Made by a program: the position numbers and the translations under genes. From NCBI GenBank assembly GCA_029204225.1, contig CM055094.1, positions 11,389,153 through 11,453,152 on the forward strand: a DNA stretch of 64,000 nucleotides, read 5' to 3'. Below, in pieces: positions 1-9,879 of this stretch. Below the pieces are notes generated by a model that had not been told where the DNA came from, did not search any database, and was given only the letters and a program-made list of their open reading frames with translations. How positions within the stretch are numbered: position 1 is the stretch's first letter; each line of letters begins with the position of its first letter. Source of the stretch: Diphasiastrum complanatum. Its lineage: Eukaryota > Streptophyta > Lycopodiopsida > Lycopodiales > Lycopodiaceae.

Positions 1-57
1 TAAACAAGACGTGCCTTGCCGACATAGTTGATTATAGAGATGCGATAATAGTTGGTA

Positions 58-926
58 TTACCGAGGAAGACATATACTTCCTTCACTGTTGCAAGTAGGG
101 GCATGTCCACGATAACCTTGATTTTTGACGGGTTGGTAGAAAATACAGTCCTTTGATATTATATGCCCGAGTACAACCCCGTGGGTGACCCATATTTGGC
201 ATTTATCAGGGTTTAGTGAGATGCCGAACCTACGACAGCGAATGAAGATTTTCTCCAAGGCGTCTAGGTGCATAGCAGCGGAAGAATGTACACCTAGATT
301 GTCGAGATAAATCTCCACGACCCAATGTAACAGATCTTGAAAGGCCAGTTGCATGACCCGTTGGAATGTTGAGGGGGCGTTACATAAGCCAAAAGGCATA
401 ACGTTATAAGCGAAACCCCGTTCTCTGTGGCAAAAGCTATTTTATGTTTATCTTCAGGGGCTATTTGAAAAAGGAAACAGCCGCTGAATCCATCCAAGAA
501 GCTAAAAGCTTCAGCTCTTGCCATTTCCTCTAAAATTTGGGTCGTTAAGGACAAGGGAAAATGGTCTTTCTTCGTAACCGCATTAAGGTTCTTGATGTCG
601 ACACAGATATGAAGCTTGCCGTTTTTCTTGGGTACAACCACAATGGGTGATACCCAATCAGTATGTTGGACTTCATAAATGAGGCCAACATCCAGCAATT
701 TCTTAATATCCTCATCGATCCTCTTACGATAGAATGGGTTACTGCGGTAAGGTTTAGCCCTAACAGGCTTAGCATTGTGTTCTAGAGGAATCCGATGTAC
801 TACTATGTCAGGGGGGATTTCTTTCATTTTGATATAATTCCATGCAAATACATCCCTGTATTTTCGTAATAAAGTTTCTAGATCAGACAGATGGGTTGAT
901 GACATATGTGCACCAACATGAACCAT
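58..926 (-). pseudogene. Ty3/gypsy reverse transcriptase, broken
   Basis: This is the reverse transcriptase of a Ty3/gypsy retrotransposon, read on the minus strand in two overlapping frames. The N-terminal part (926 down to about 400) shows the family blocks DWVSPIVVVPKKNGK, NLNAVTKKDHFPL and FSFLDGFSGC, the last carrying the first catalytic Asp. The C-terminal part (399 down to 58) shows MPFGLCNAPSTFQRVM. The YMDD-type active site reads YLDN, so the second catalytic Asp is Asn. The coding frame shifts at about 400 and again near 130. The RNase H and integrase that should follow lie beyond the window's left edge. It is a dead copy that belongs with the protease region just upstream in transcription. 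Confidence 0.9.
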
Positions 927-958
927 TCGATCTATGTCCTCGTCAGGATCTTTAAGGT

Positions 959-2190
959 TTAGTGAAATTGTCTTAGCAGGTCCTTCAAAGGAATTGGAAC
1001 TTGGTGTAGGTTCTGATGTGGCTGCGGTAACTGGATAACAATGTCATCCAGTGTAATGTCTTTGAACTTATGTGGAAGATCAAAAGGTGGGTCCAGAAAA
1101 TGTTCTGAGACTTTAAAAATCATTTGAGTTGATTCTTTACCAAACGTGGAAGCTTTGTCGGACTGTTTGTTGTATGTCCCCTCTGACAAGGGCTTGATTG
1201 GCTGTTTAAGCTTCGCACGCATCTGTTTTTGATGCTCGATTAATTTTGTATCAATAATTTTTTTTGTGGTTTTTGAATGGGTGGTGTTGTGGCCTCACTT
1301 ACCATATCATCATCGATTGTATCCCAGACTTCGTCGGGATACACGTCCCAAGTATATACTTTGGGTTTGGGCCTATATGCTTGTATGTTTGGTACTTTGG
1401 ATGTTAGTTGGACATGAGCCAACGGTCCTGGTGACTTGATCTCCTTAGGAATGACTTTGGACGGATAACGTTGAGCATCTAGATAGAGGAGTACATGATC
1501 ATCCGGGGCATCATCCATGGAAAGAATACCTTTTTCCTGAAACATGGGCAGTAGAGACACTAGATTCTCCTGGGCACCAAGCTATAGGAATGGGGTCTAT
1601 CATCATAAGCAGGATGATGGGTGTGTCAATGTCTGTAGAAGATGAAAGAATATCCACATCTTCTGCAGCCGTTTCGATATGACATCGATTGGAATCCGCA
1701 CAGTCCACGGTGGCTAGTGCATGACCCCAATTGATTATGTCCGTGGTTCGTGTATAGTGGCCTTTTGGTTGGATCGGGACACTATCTGATTCGTCATATG
1801 TTGTAGATGACCAATCATCGTATACCTTGGCGGGCTTGACATGGCCATTTGAGTCAACAGTGACTCGTTTATCGTGGTTGCCAAAGGTAATTTTGCTGTT
1901 CTTCCAGTCTTGGACAACACCTGCCATCTGGAACCAGGGTGTATCAAGAAGGAGTTTATACGTATTGGCATCTTCTGGTAGGTCTAAGATGACACAATCG
2001 ATGATAAATTTGACACCTGCTATTCGAACTTTTATATTTGATAAATGACCAGCAGAGTTAGTAACTCGTTGATCAGCTATACGAAGTTTATATCGTGGTT
2101 GATCGAGGGTATTGAAGCCCATGACTTTGCCAATGACAAAGCCATTATATTAACGCCTGATCCACTATCGAGGATAGCAAATACTGTGGG
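959..2190 (-). pseudogene. Ty3/gypsy protease (retropepsin-like) and linker, broken
   Basis: This is the protease-linker part of the gypsy polyprotein that continues into the reverse transcriptase at 58-926. A retropepsin-type active site Asp-Ser-Gly-Ser is readable at 2158-2169 on the minus strand (context FAILDSGSGVNIM). The downstream protease fold (PRYKLRIADQ, then VILDLPEDANTYKLLLDTPWF) is in another frame from about 2122, so there is a frameshift between them. Open stretches 1511-2122, 1240-1560 and 959-1222 together cover the usual protease-to-RT spacer but are separated by frame breaks. No gag is recognisable upstream. The family is clear; the linker assignment is inference from position. 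Confidence 0.7.
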
Positions 2191-2195
2191 GTAAT

Positions 2196-2303
2196 GTGAT
2201 GCTATTCCCCTTAGCAACACCTATATTCATCAGATTCATAGGACAAAGGTAGTGTGATGCTATTCCCCTTAGCAACACCTATATTCATCAGATTCATAGG
2301 AAT
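2196..2303. repeat. 58-bp tandem duplication
   Basis: A block beginning gtgatgctattcccc at 2196 is repeated with a period of 58 bp from 2254. The copies agree almost perfectly for about 50 bp, so the duplication is recent relative to the decay of the surrounding gypsy element. Confidence 0.85.
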
Positions 2304-3290
2304 CTGAGGAATTTCATGAATCTCTTCTGGTTTTCGCTGTTCATCAGGAATAGGAGGCAGCTGAAAACTATGATGAATATAGCGTTGAAGCCCACAACTT
2401 TATGTTGGAATAAAAAGAGATGCCAATAATAATACATAATTTCACAAGAACTATTGAGCAACTTAACATGTATCCCATGCACAAGAACTCGTATGCCATA
2501 AAACCTTATTGGGAGATAGATTGCCATTGGCAATGAAGACAAACTAAATGTAGTGAAAGAGTCAAGTGACATGACCTCAATTTCCACTTAGCTTTTTTCC
2601 TCTTGTATGTTCTCATTTTCTGTTGTGCATTGGACTGAACTCTTGACCTCAACCACAAGTAAAGGAAAGAAAGTCCAAAAAAGCTCACCACTTATTGGAG
2701 TACAAATGTCCACAGCTACTTTTGACGACTTCCTAATCTCCGATCAGCCCAGGTCTCCAATAAGGACAGAAGAGAGTTGCTACGTTGCTACTCAAACAGT
2801 AGCTCATAAGTACCTACACAGACTTACATAGCTGCATGAGTCTGTCCATTTCATAATTGCAGGCATCAGGCTTGAATAAACTCACCTTTAAGTGCCTTTC
2901 TGAAATCAGAAAGGATTCACTTACACAAACTGGTGTGAAATTGAGGTCCAAGATGCAGATTTACAATCACAACAAAGAAGGCTCTAGGTTGCTCTTTATT
3001 TTCAAAGCAAAAACTGCAAAACATTGAAGGAAAATCCTGTACAGATTGAAGCCTTCGAGGTCTACTCGAATTGGGCAGGCCATTTCACAATTGCAGTAAT
3101 TTGTCATCCACGCACTTTCTCCTTCTTTGGCATCTACCAGCTTCACTGAAAGCTTGGAAAGTCTAGTTCTTGACTCATTTTCACAGTGAATGACACTCTC
3201 AAGAATGATTCATAGCTGCTGCAATGGATGTATGTCTTCTTGCAGACAATGATTATAGCAAGTAAGAAAGTGTGAAAATGTAGGATGACA
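2304..3290. other. Non-coding stretch, probable downstream region of the microprotein gene
   Basis: No convincing coding region or transposon motif is visible. It lies 3' of the minus-strand microprotein gene at 3316-3498. Minus-strand AATAAA-type hexamers occur here (plus-strand tttatt near 2996), so it could contain the 3' untranslated region. That use is inference. Confidence 0.3.
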
Positions 3291-3315
3291 TTTGAGGTTG
3301 AGTGGGAGCAATAGA

Positions 3316-3498
3316 TCATTCCGGAGGCTTGGAGTTTCGGGAATTATCAGGTTTGCGATAAGCTTCCTCCAACTGCCGGACCATTACCATGCCCATGCTC
3401 ACCATCTTCTGCACGTTGGGCACGTTGTAGTTCTGAGCAACGTACACACCCACCAAGGTGCCCAATGTGAAAGAAAAGGTGCTTCGGATCAGACCCAT
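3316..3498 (-). CDS. STMP1-like (DUF4535-type) mitochondrial membrane microprotein
   Basis: This is an intact 60-codon gene. The N-terminal third (residues about 4-22) is a hydrophobic, glycine-containing helix, FSFTLGTLVGVYVAQNYNVP. It is followed by a charged tail with EEAYRKP near residues 44-50. The signature Gly-x-Tyr-x-Ala-Gln-Asn-Tyr-x-x-Pro-Asn is, from family knowledge, that of STMP1, a roughly 47-residue inner-mitochondrial-membrane microprotein in animals with short plant relatives. The plant role is not established. The ATG at 3498 starts the hydrophobic helix directly, as in the family, and codons are GC-richer than in the surrounding repeats. A TATAAATAG box lies about 345 bp upstream. 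It is the best host-gene candidate in the window. An alternative is a retained fragment of a larger spliced gene. Confidence 0.72.
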   Translation of the reverse strand: MGLIRSTFSFTLGTLVGVYVAQNYNVPNVQKMVSMGMVMVRQLEEAYRKPDNSRNSKPPE

Positions 3499-3839
3499 TT
3501 TTGCATTCCCACAAAAGCAAACTCGGATTTATGCCCTCGCCAAAGAAGAAAGATGAAAAGGATCGAAAGGACCGAGCATAGGAATAGGAAGAGGGAGTTG
3601 GTCTATTATACACTCTGTGACTTGAGAGATACGGCACCTTGAGCTTGAACGCATTCATTGCCTCAAAATTCGAAGCTGAGTTGCTTGCTTTGCACGTAGG
3701 CCCCTTTTTTTTTGTTGTTTCTTGGGTCCAAAGTGTGCGGGACTTGAAGTCCAACCCAGGGACATTATACCTCCCCATTACGCCTAGGCCCATTTTATTC
3801 AAGTAAAAAAATTGGAGTGGTTGAGATTCATAGAGTAAC

Positions 3840-3848
3840 TATTTATAG
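3840..3848 (-). promoter_or_regulatory. TATA box candidate for the STMP1-like gene
   Basis: The minus strand reads TATAAATAG here, about 345 bp upstream of the microprotein ATG. Transcription from it would give a 5' leader of roughly 300 nt containing upstream ATGs. The match and its position are seen; function is inferred. Confidence 0.45.
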
Positions 3849-3849
3849 G

Positions 3850-4366
3850 GTAATCTTTGAAAGGTGGACTCTTATTGGAAGTAACTCGCCACATGTGGAG
3901 CCCCCCTTTGCATATGATCACTAGCTACTTCCCATAGCCAACCACCACTTGATGTTTGCACAATGTTGTTGGATTTCGAAGCTCAAGTGGAAACCCACTT
4001 TTCAATGAGCATCCTGAAGTTGTAAATACTTCAAAAATCGCAAAAATATGCACAAAAAATTGAAGTCCGTTTTTGACCCCTGAGTATCGGAATGGATTTC
4101 GATCCTGGCCTAGGTCGAATGGATGGAATTGGTTCGGAACCTATTCGACCTTGCACCTATATCGTCTTGACACCAATTTTGACGCAGCACCTATATCGAC
4201 TTCGACATCGATCTTGACCCAATAATAGTATGCACAGTTGCTAGAAATATAGTATGCACAGTAACTATGACTACTGTGGCATTCTCATGAGATTAAATGT
4301 GATATGAAAAATTGAATTTAGTATCATATCAGAGATATTTTTGGCGCCTAAGCTTTGAAAATAGCA
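3850..4366. other. Intergenic stretch, no gene seen
   Basis: There is no supported coding region. The segment 4090-4215 repeats phrases such as cgacctt/tcgacttcgac and atatcg with weak internal repetition, but no clear element boundary was found. Confidence 0.4.
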
Positions 4367-5523
4367 ATGGCAAGGAGACCCAGATCTACAATTCAGTTTA
4401 TGATTCTTTACAACGAGAAATATGACGTTGATAATTGGAAGCCAACAAAATATACGAAGAATTCATGGGTGTTGTTGCATCCATCATCAAAGGGCAATTT
4501 TTGACGGACAAAGATGACATACAAATCTTATTGGAAAGCAAAGATTTTGGAGTTTAAGACAACTCTCGAAGGTCACTCTATATCAGAAGTTTTGGTACAA
4601 CATGTTTATATGATTCAGAAATAAAAGTACAAGATATCAATCCTCATGATCATCGAAAATGTAACTGTAAGTATATCAAAACGTATGCACTCTACTGTAA
4701 TCATAGGTGTCTTTTGATTGATGCTCTTCAAATTACAATTTAAATATTTCAACGTTTTTCTTCTTTCAGATTTATATCCATCAAACATAAGTGAATGGAA
4801 GCCAGTACAATCACTGACACGAATATTGGATGTGATTCACTCTGATGTTGGAACGTTGCAATACAGAGGAAGAAGTCCAAAGGAACTTGCAGATAGTGGT
4901 ATATATTTTTATGAAGCTTCATATATACCACAAACGGATGGAGGTTTTGACAGGCTTGAAATAATTCCATTGCCAAATTTTCAGAGTGATGAGTGGCCTA
5001 TTCCTGATAGTATTGTTTCTGAATCCTTCAAATGCAAGCTACTCTTGGATGTTAGAAATGCCATGAAGAAAAGTACGGGTTCAAAAATTGTTCACCTAAG
5101 TTGGTTTCTCTCATTGCATATATTTGTTGATTTTTCCTCAAGTGCAAGTGTTCAAAGGCCACCAACTTTATTTGTTTGCAAAGATTTATCATATGAGACT
5201 TTGTTAGATCTCATGGATTAAGGCTGGGATAGTAAAACAAATAATGATATAGAATGCAGGATAAAAAGGTCGTCAATGATCTTCCATCATCATATAAAAA
5301 ACAAATGCTTAGTCTCACATTTAGCTATCACAGATACAAGAAATCTGACGACACATGGCTACCACTAGATCAAGACTTCGAACTAAATGGTCACACAAAT
5401 CAAAAGGATATAAGCATCATACACAATGAGGAACTTTTGACTATGGTTGAGGTGGAAGAGCATTGGATGTTTGATTTTATCAGAACAGAGCTCATGCTAT
5501 TACATAACAATCTATCGACTTAG
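4367..5523 (+). pseudogene. Unrecognised multi-ORF coding remnant
   Basis: I do not recognise this family. Three same-strand open stretches lie in order. The first is a 45-codon ORF with an ATG at 4367, ending at 4504. The second is 4718-5221 (167 codons, with SDVGTLQYRGRSPKELADSG and DEWPIPDSIVSESFKCKL). The third is 5254-5523 (89 codons, rich in charged residues). Two stretches have protein-like composition, with mixed hydrophobic/charged patterning and no low complexity. A polypurine tract and LTR-like sequence follow at 6128-6141, so these may be the internal region of an unclassified LTR element. A decayed spliced host gene is the alternative. No catalytic motif is visible. Confidence 0.4.
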
Positions 5524-6127
5524 TTCAGATTCATCATCAATGGAAGACTCGTAAGTACTCTATGTTTAATGCCATTTCAAAATAGTACAAACTAAAGGAA
5601 AATGATCTAATTTTCAATGACATGTTCAATAATATTTATCTTGTCACAGATATGAAAAGACAGGAGCTGGTAAGGTGCTGCAAAGATCTACCTACAACAA
5701 TCACCATTGTGGAAGAACAATAGCTTCAAATAAAAGTCAGCAAAATCTATATATAGATGCTTTCATTTAATAAATGGAAGTCCAAGGTGAAACTCAACAT
5801 AACTTAAAGCTAGCTTAGAAACTATATGAAGATTTGAATAATTCATAAATATTATTCTTGTCTTTGTCATGCTGATGCCTATCTGTGATACTGAAGCTAG
5901 ATCTTTGCAGTTTGAAGATGTTTTGAATCTTGATTCCAGTTTTCATCAAACAATTTCAACTCAAAATCAACCTACTCAACGCAACAACAAGACATATATT
6001 CTCTGAAGAAATATCTAAAGGACGAATCATATGAAGAAATATTTTTTTTTTCGCCTAAACGAAAATTTGACGAACAAGAATGTTTCTCGAAATAAAGACG
6101 ATATGTTCACAAGGACATTTCACATTT
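5524..6127. other. AT-rich stretch, no gene seen
   Basis: Nothing is supported here. It lies between the unrecognised ORFs and a polypurine tract, so it could be the 3' internal region of the same unclassified element. Confidence 0.3.
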
Positions 6128-7330
6128 GAGGAAGGGGATATGTGATGTCACGCAAATGTCAAAAATTGAATACCAACATAAATATGGCATGATATAGTCG
6201 AAAATGAAGATATGAACTGGTTAAGTATAAATCATGAAGAGGCCTAAGTCATTTTTTGAGAATATATCTCCTAGGTACTTGCCTTATAAATTAAGGGCTA
6301 GACCTTTAATAGGAAAAGACATTGCCTTGGATAAAACCTTAACTAGGTCGTCCATACGAAACGACAAGTTATGAAAAGACATGTTAAACTAGAGTAACTT
6401 TAACTCATAGCTAAGTATACCTCTTATGGTATAGTTGAATGTATTTTTAGTTTAATTCTTAACTAGACCCTTTCGCGGGAGCGACGCACCTATTGTTTAA
6501 GAGGTGTGTTTGTTCGCCCCGTAGAACATATATTGATCTCACACTTCAGTCTTGATCATCGAGAGAGAAGAGTTTATGCTTATGTAAGAGATTGAAAAAG
6601 TGAATAGAGTTTTGTGAGTTATTCTCCCTTATCTCTGTTCTCCGCACTACTGAGTGTGAGTGATCTTGAGTCTGCTAACAATTTCTAACGCATTTCATGA
6701 ATTACTCTCTGATCAGACAGATGCTCTAGTGCATTACAGTCGTTTGCTATGTTTCCGTAAAGCATGCTCTAAAGAACTGTCTTAAAATCATCTTATTCGT
6801 CTGTTGCGAATACTTTTTTTTCAACACTCGAATAATGACTATCTTTGTGCAGTCTAGCACGATCATTGAATTAAGTTGTATGTATACAAATGAGATGACA
6901 GTCCCTGTCTGAAGAATTGAGTCTCGAATCTGTTTTCCTGATTGACATTGACATAAGTTTCTAACATGCTCTAAAACCATTCGTGCTCTTTAACCATTAA
7001 GTTGGACTTTAGTTGTTGAGGACTATTGTCTAGGAACGAATAGTTTGCGAACTCGATTAATTAATTGTCTGCGCAGTCGCGAATACATCGAACAATTTCT
7101 GATTCTCTGTTGACACCTTAGTCAGCCAGTGTGTAGTTTGCTGTACTACTCTGATAACATTTCATTTGTAGAACGCGCTTCCTTCAATTCGATAGAGGCC
7201 AGATTGTTGTTCTGAATTCATTAACATTATCCATTCCAAATATAAGTAATACTGGTTACTTTTTAATGTCTGTCGACAACTAGAATAACATTCGATACCA
7301 CCTGCCATAATTTAGTGTAATATAGTTTTC
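6128..7330 (+). repeat. Polypurine tract and LTR-like region
   Basis: The purine run gaggaagggga at 6128-6138 is followed within 2 bp by TGTGATGTCACGC at 6141. This is the usual arrangement of a polypurine tract and the start of a 3' LTR in plant gypsy elements. The stretch to about 7330 has no coding content. The 3' boundary is not defined, and no matching 5' LTR was found in the window, so the LTR call is tentative. Confidence 0.3.
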
Positions 7331-7432
7331 TTCCGTTAAAGACGTGGTTCAAATGTTTTTTGTTGGAAGATGAGTTCTACAAAAAAGCCCAAACGCTGCA
7401 GGGAGGGACCCAACAACACCCGCCGCGATTTG

Positions 7433-7910
7433 CGACGTGAATCGCGGGCTTAATTTTTTTTTAATTCGTCACGGACGTCGGAAAAACACGTCGCTATAAG
7501 GTCATCGGAATCCGACGACTTTAAAATACGTCGCAGTTCGACAGACATGATGTGCCGGACACCACAGAACCAAATTTTGGTGACATGAACAGGTGCTGAC
7601 CTGGACGTCGCATTGCGACGTCCTACGTGGACGTTGGATTGCGACATCCAAAGACGTCGTAAACTCTCTGACGTGGCTGTCGCATTGCGACATGCTAAAA
7701 TTCAGTCGGATTCCGACGTCTGTAAACACAGAATGATCCAAAAATTTCACCGACGGATGTCCGACACCCATCCGATGTATCCTTGGACGTCGAAATCCGA
7801 CGTCCCATAAAGCTGTCGGAATCCGACGTTTGTTAACAGAATGATCAGAAAATATGTCCGACGTCTATCCGACGCGTTAGGACGTCAGATTTCGACGTCC
7901 CAAATTAGGT
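7433..7910. repeat. CACTA subterminal palindrome array, left
   Basis: At least ten imperfect palindromes of the type GTCGGAATCCGAC or GTCGCATTGCGAC occur here. Examples are in cgtcgcattgcgacg near 7605, tcggattccgacg near 7710, gacgtcgaaatccgacgtc near 7785 and tgtcggaatccgacg near 7815. Such subterminal repeats are the binding sites of TNPA-type proteins in CACTA elements. Here the role is inferred. Confidence 0.7.
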
Positions 7911-8520
7911 AAAATAAAAATAAAAAATGCGTAAAAAATAGCGCACGCATTTTTCTCGGGCTGTTCTTGGAGTTAAGTTCTTGGAGAAGCGATGTTCATG
8001 AATTGTTTTTAAAACAATATTTTTGAGTTGCATTCAACATCTGGATCAAACAACAAACTAAGCATGGGGTACTTTTCATTCTTAAACTACTTTTCATTTT
8101 ATATTTCATGTTCATTATTTCATGCTTTACTTCATGTTCATTATGAATGACAATACTTCATGCATTACTTCATGGCAATATTTTATTGCATTACTTCATG
8201 TTCAATATGCTTTGTGCACATCATAAATTTCATTTAGATTTTTAGATATAATATTGATTGTTGTTTTGAAATCCGACATTTCTTAGTTGATTAATACGTC
8301 AATCCCCATCCCTAAATTTGACATTGCAATTTTTGAAAAAAGAAACATTGCACATATAAAAGCAATGGCAATATAGCACGATCATTTGCAATAATAATAT
8401 TTTTCATAATATGAATTAAAGTATTACAAAATTTGGGCTTTAATGTCGCACGAGTCTTTCTAGTTCTAACATCAACTAAAACTTATAAACCTAATCTACT
8501 CGTTGTCATCGTGACGTCCA
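7911..8520. other. AT-rich spacer of CACTA A
   Basis: No gene is seen. A short tandem phrase (cattacttcatg / ttcattatttcatgc) repeats at about 8090-8200. Confidence 0.4.
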
Positions 8521-8639
8521 GTTTGCATGAACACAAGCAAACAAACTACATTAATATTTAATCCTTGATCGTATTAGATTAAATAAAATTGACGTCGAAA
8601 TACAAACCACATTAGTATAAATACAAAAACTAGTACTTA

Positions 8640-9490
8640 CATTTGGAGGATGACCCTCGCTCTTTAGTTTGTCGACTAATGCGTCGTACGATTCCCTGAA
8701 GGCAAATTCGTACTCCTCCTTAGTTGGCAGACGTCCATAGTCCGCCAACTATCCATGCATTCAATTGAAGTTGAAATTAATTTAGAGTTACATTGAAGCA
8801 TGTAGTCATAATGCATATTAAATAATAACAGCATATAAAATCAAAGATAAACTATAAGAGTAGTGTAAGTTTACTTACCATGCTTGCTTGCAATCCTGTC
8901 TTTCCGCTCTAGCCCAACCTAGGATTGCCTATCCCATGCATCCTAGCGGCCGCAGCATCTTTCTGAATCTTGTATTTATCTGGTGTTTGTTCATCCGCTT
9001 TTACACGGTTCCAATCACTTCTTGAACACCAGGACGGCTTGGATTGCCCGTCCCTATAAGCTCGTCATGCCATATCACGACGATGCCTAATCCATAAGCT
9101 CATATGCTTATGAATTTCCTTCTTCTCGAATTTCTCTTCTTGTTGGAATTCGTCACGAAGGGTACCAATAACTTGTCATTTATCGGCGGTAGGTTGTTCG
9201 GACCATTTACTAAATAATCTGTCGTCAAAATGACGTTGGCATAAAGAATAGAGTCGATCCAAAACCACCATTCCTTTTCTATTGGCAATTATATTGCCTC
9301 GAGGATCCACGCCATAATAAGGATTTGTGGATGACTCTTCGGTGGGGGCGGGAGCCGCAGCCTCTTGTGAGGGATCACCCTCATTTTGGCTAAGCATAAT
9401 TTGCAGTTGTGTTCTTTGCTCGGGAGTTGATGATTCATATAAATTTTTTACAAAGTCTCCCGAGCTTTCACCACTGCCTGACCCCGACAT
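8640..9490 (-). pseudogene. TNPA-like second gene of CACTA A (Ptta/En/Spm transposase_24-like)
   Basis: The gene runs on the minus strand, divergent from tnp2. The ATG at 9490 opens MSGSGSGESSGDFVKNLYES and continues through a Gln/Ala/Pro-rich segment to the basic EEKFEKKEIHKH. An exon down to about 8880 contains SWCSRSDWNRVKADE and MHGIGNPRLG, and is followed by a GTAAG donor. A further exon near 8748-8640 contains YGRLPTKEEYEFAF. The exon order and the DW...NPRLG...YG.LP pattern are those of plant En/Spm accessory proteins. In-frame stops occur (for example just after the RRDMA segment), so it is a pseudogene. Its presumed targets are the palindrome arrays at the element's ends. Confidence 0.6.
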
Positions 9491-9879
9491 GATTACTACA
9501 TTCATAAACATACAATACATTACAAGAAACCCTAATATATTGAAATGAAGTTGAAAAGAAAATCGATTACAGAACTTTAATGCATGTTGGAGTGAGACTT
9601 TCATACCTGTGTTAACAAAAGGAGAGAGATATGCGTGTAGAGCTCGAACCTGCACCAAGATTGGCATAAGAATCATGTAAGCGACAATGTATAAGAATAG
9701 ATATATCTAGAAATTAAAACATTAGAATCATACAATAATTTTATGTTATTTGTGTTTTGTACTTGTGCATATATGCAATTTATCACAATGAGATGAATTA
9801 CATTTAGATCAGTCTAGCGATGAAGACAGTACTCAAGTTAACAGGGTAAGTAATAAACATGCATGTGTTCTTGTTCATA

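Noticed and set aside
3347-3802. A 151-codon minus-strand frame
   Set aside because: It overlaps the STMP1-like gene in another phase and has no family features; better read as leader sequence.
7433-7910. A CRISPR-like array of regular repeats
   Set aside because: Repeats are short imperfect palindromes at irregular spacing, and the sequence is eukaryotic; they fit CACTA subterminal sites.
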